Shown in pieces: positions 63,359 through 64,000 of a stretch of DNA of 64,000 bases. The DNA is from Lysinibacillus fusiformis. Lineage in GTDB: Bacteria; Bacillota; Bacilli; Bacillales_A; Planococcaceae. The translations under genes and the position numbers were made by a program. Under the pieces are notes generated by a model. It was not told where the DNA came from. It did not search any database and was given only the letters and a program-made list of their open reading frames with translations. The stretch is taken from assembly GCF_003049525.1 (NCBI RefSeq), contig NZ_PYWL01000002.1, positions 124,001-188,000 on the forward strand. Direction: 5' to 3'. Each line of letters opens with the position of its first letter. Position 1 is the first letter of the stretch.

Positions 63359-64000
63359 TCCTTCACCCGCTTTCGATTAATGAAAAAAATAGCGGTGTAT
63401 TGACTAATCGGTATGGTGAGGACGACTCCAATACCTCCTGCAAGTGCACGAGCTAGCTCTAATGAAAGATTCAAGGATAGTGTTAGTCCTAATGTTGAAG
63501 AATTTTTCAAATAGAGTATGACCATTGGTATGGAGCCACAAATATACGCGAAAAATAAAATGCTTGTAATGGTACCCATAATGTCTTTTCCAATTTCTTG
63601 TCCAGATGCCTTCAAAGCTTGTAAAGAAATACGAGAATCCTGTTCGTATAGGGCGAAAATAGAAGAGGACATCGTAATGGCAACATCCATAACAGCCCCA
63701 AGTGAACCGATAAATAAACCAGCCATAAAGACAGTTCGGTAGGGACGTGTTAAAAATTGCATTTCCTCATAGCGTAGACCATTTTCCCCCGTCAACCACA
63801 TCACAGCAGTGCTAATTATGAGGGCTATCATTGTCCCTAAAAGTGTAGATATAATGGCTGCATATGTTTTCGTATTCAAACCACTAATCAGTAACAAGGA
63901 AATGACGGTAAATAATAGGACACAAACCCCACTTATGAATAATAAATTGAGGCTGCCATGCTTTACGTAAAGGTCTAATGCCAATGTTAAAATGCAGGCA
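63355..64000 (-). CDS. YibE/F-family membrane protein (upstream copy, N-terminus outside window)
   Basis: The frame is open to the window end (the codons before the TTG at 63984 still read as protein), so the true start lies beyond 64000. Seen: several helices and GSLGAVMDVAITMSSSIFAL with SLQALKASGQEIGKDIMGTI, the same signature as the downstream gene. Usual full-length members also carry an N-terminal extracytoplasmic part, which would be outside the window. Confidence 0.88.
   Translation of the reverse strand, partial: ACILTLALDLYVKHGSLNLLFISGVCVLLFTVISLLLISGLNTKTYAAIISTLLGTMIALIISTAVMWLTGENGLRYEEMQFLTRPYRTVFMAGLFIGSLGAVMDVAITMSSSIFALYEQDSRISLQALKASGQEIGKDIMGTITSILFFAYICGSIPMVILYLKNSSTLGLTLSLNLSLELARALAGGIGVVLTIPISQYTAIFFINRKRVKE

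Noticed and set aside
1..64000. tRNA, rRNA, insertion sequence, prophage or integrase signatures
   Set aside because: None were seen by eye; short or degenerate ones could be missed without a covariance or profile search.

Overview
The window looks like chromosome from a low-GC, spore-forming Bacillaceae/Planococcaceae bacterium, most likely Lysinibacillus or a close relative. This is an inference from three things: the tyrA-aroA-ypiA-ypiB-ypiF-qcrABC-ypjA...ypjD-dapB-mgsA-bshA-cca-birA-panBCD-dinG gene order known from Bacillus; an SLH-anchored surface enzyme; and a GerA-type spore germination operon. I saw no rRNA, tRNA, insertion sequence, phage or CRISPR.

Region 1 (1-23900) is conserved core. 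It holds the end of tyrA, aroA, the ypiA/ypiB/ypiF genes, a menaquinol:cytochrome c reductase (qcrABC), ypjA, a YugP-type metallopeptidase, a YitT membrane protein on the opposite strand, ypjD, dapB, mgsA, bshA, cca and birA. A PadR/DUF1700/DUF4097 envelope-response module follows on the minus strand. Next come panBCD behind a leader of about 250 nt, an SLH-5'-nucleotidase and dinG. The bshB1 deacetylase gene that lies between mgsA and bshA in B. subtilis is absent here.

Region 2 (23970-33670) is accessory. It contains a TetR regulator divergent from a CocE-like serine hydrolase and an MFS permease, and a 7TMR-DISM diguanylate cyclase. A four-gene alkylation-repair operon follows (PEP-mutase-like enzyme, AdaA, AlkA-like glycosylase, Ogt). 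The region ends with a DUF378 membrane protein whose leader can fold over its ribosome binding site.

Region 3 (33720-45580) encodes what looks like a complete reductive pyrimidine degradation pathway. NCS1 permease (uptake), PreT/PreA (uracil to dihydrouracil), dihydropyrimidinase (to N-carbamoyl-beta-alanine), M20 amidohydrolase (to beta-alanine), class III aminotransferase (to malonate semialdehyde) and a CoA-acylating semialdehyde dehydrogenase (to acetyl-CoA). A PucR-type regulator sits between the two arms. The aminotransferase arm has a good sigma-54 -24/-12 match, the pucR/hydrolase gap has a perfect inverted repeat, and the main operon ends with an unrecognised 68-residue protein.

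Region 4 (45640-64000) is mixed: two amino-acid permeases, a gerA-type operon, pgeF, a seven-helix membrane protein that may be terpene-cyclase-like, a secreted LysM-CAP protein, a MalT/LuxR-like regulator, a Cys-rich YVTN beta-propeller protein, a VanW lipoprotein, a soluble chemoreceptor-like protein, a HAD phosphatase, a 700-base gap with several inverted repeats, and two overlapping YibE/F genes, the second cut by the window end.
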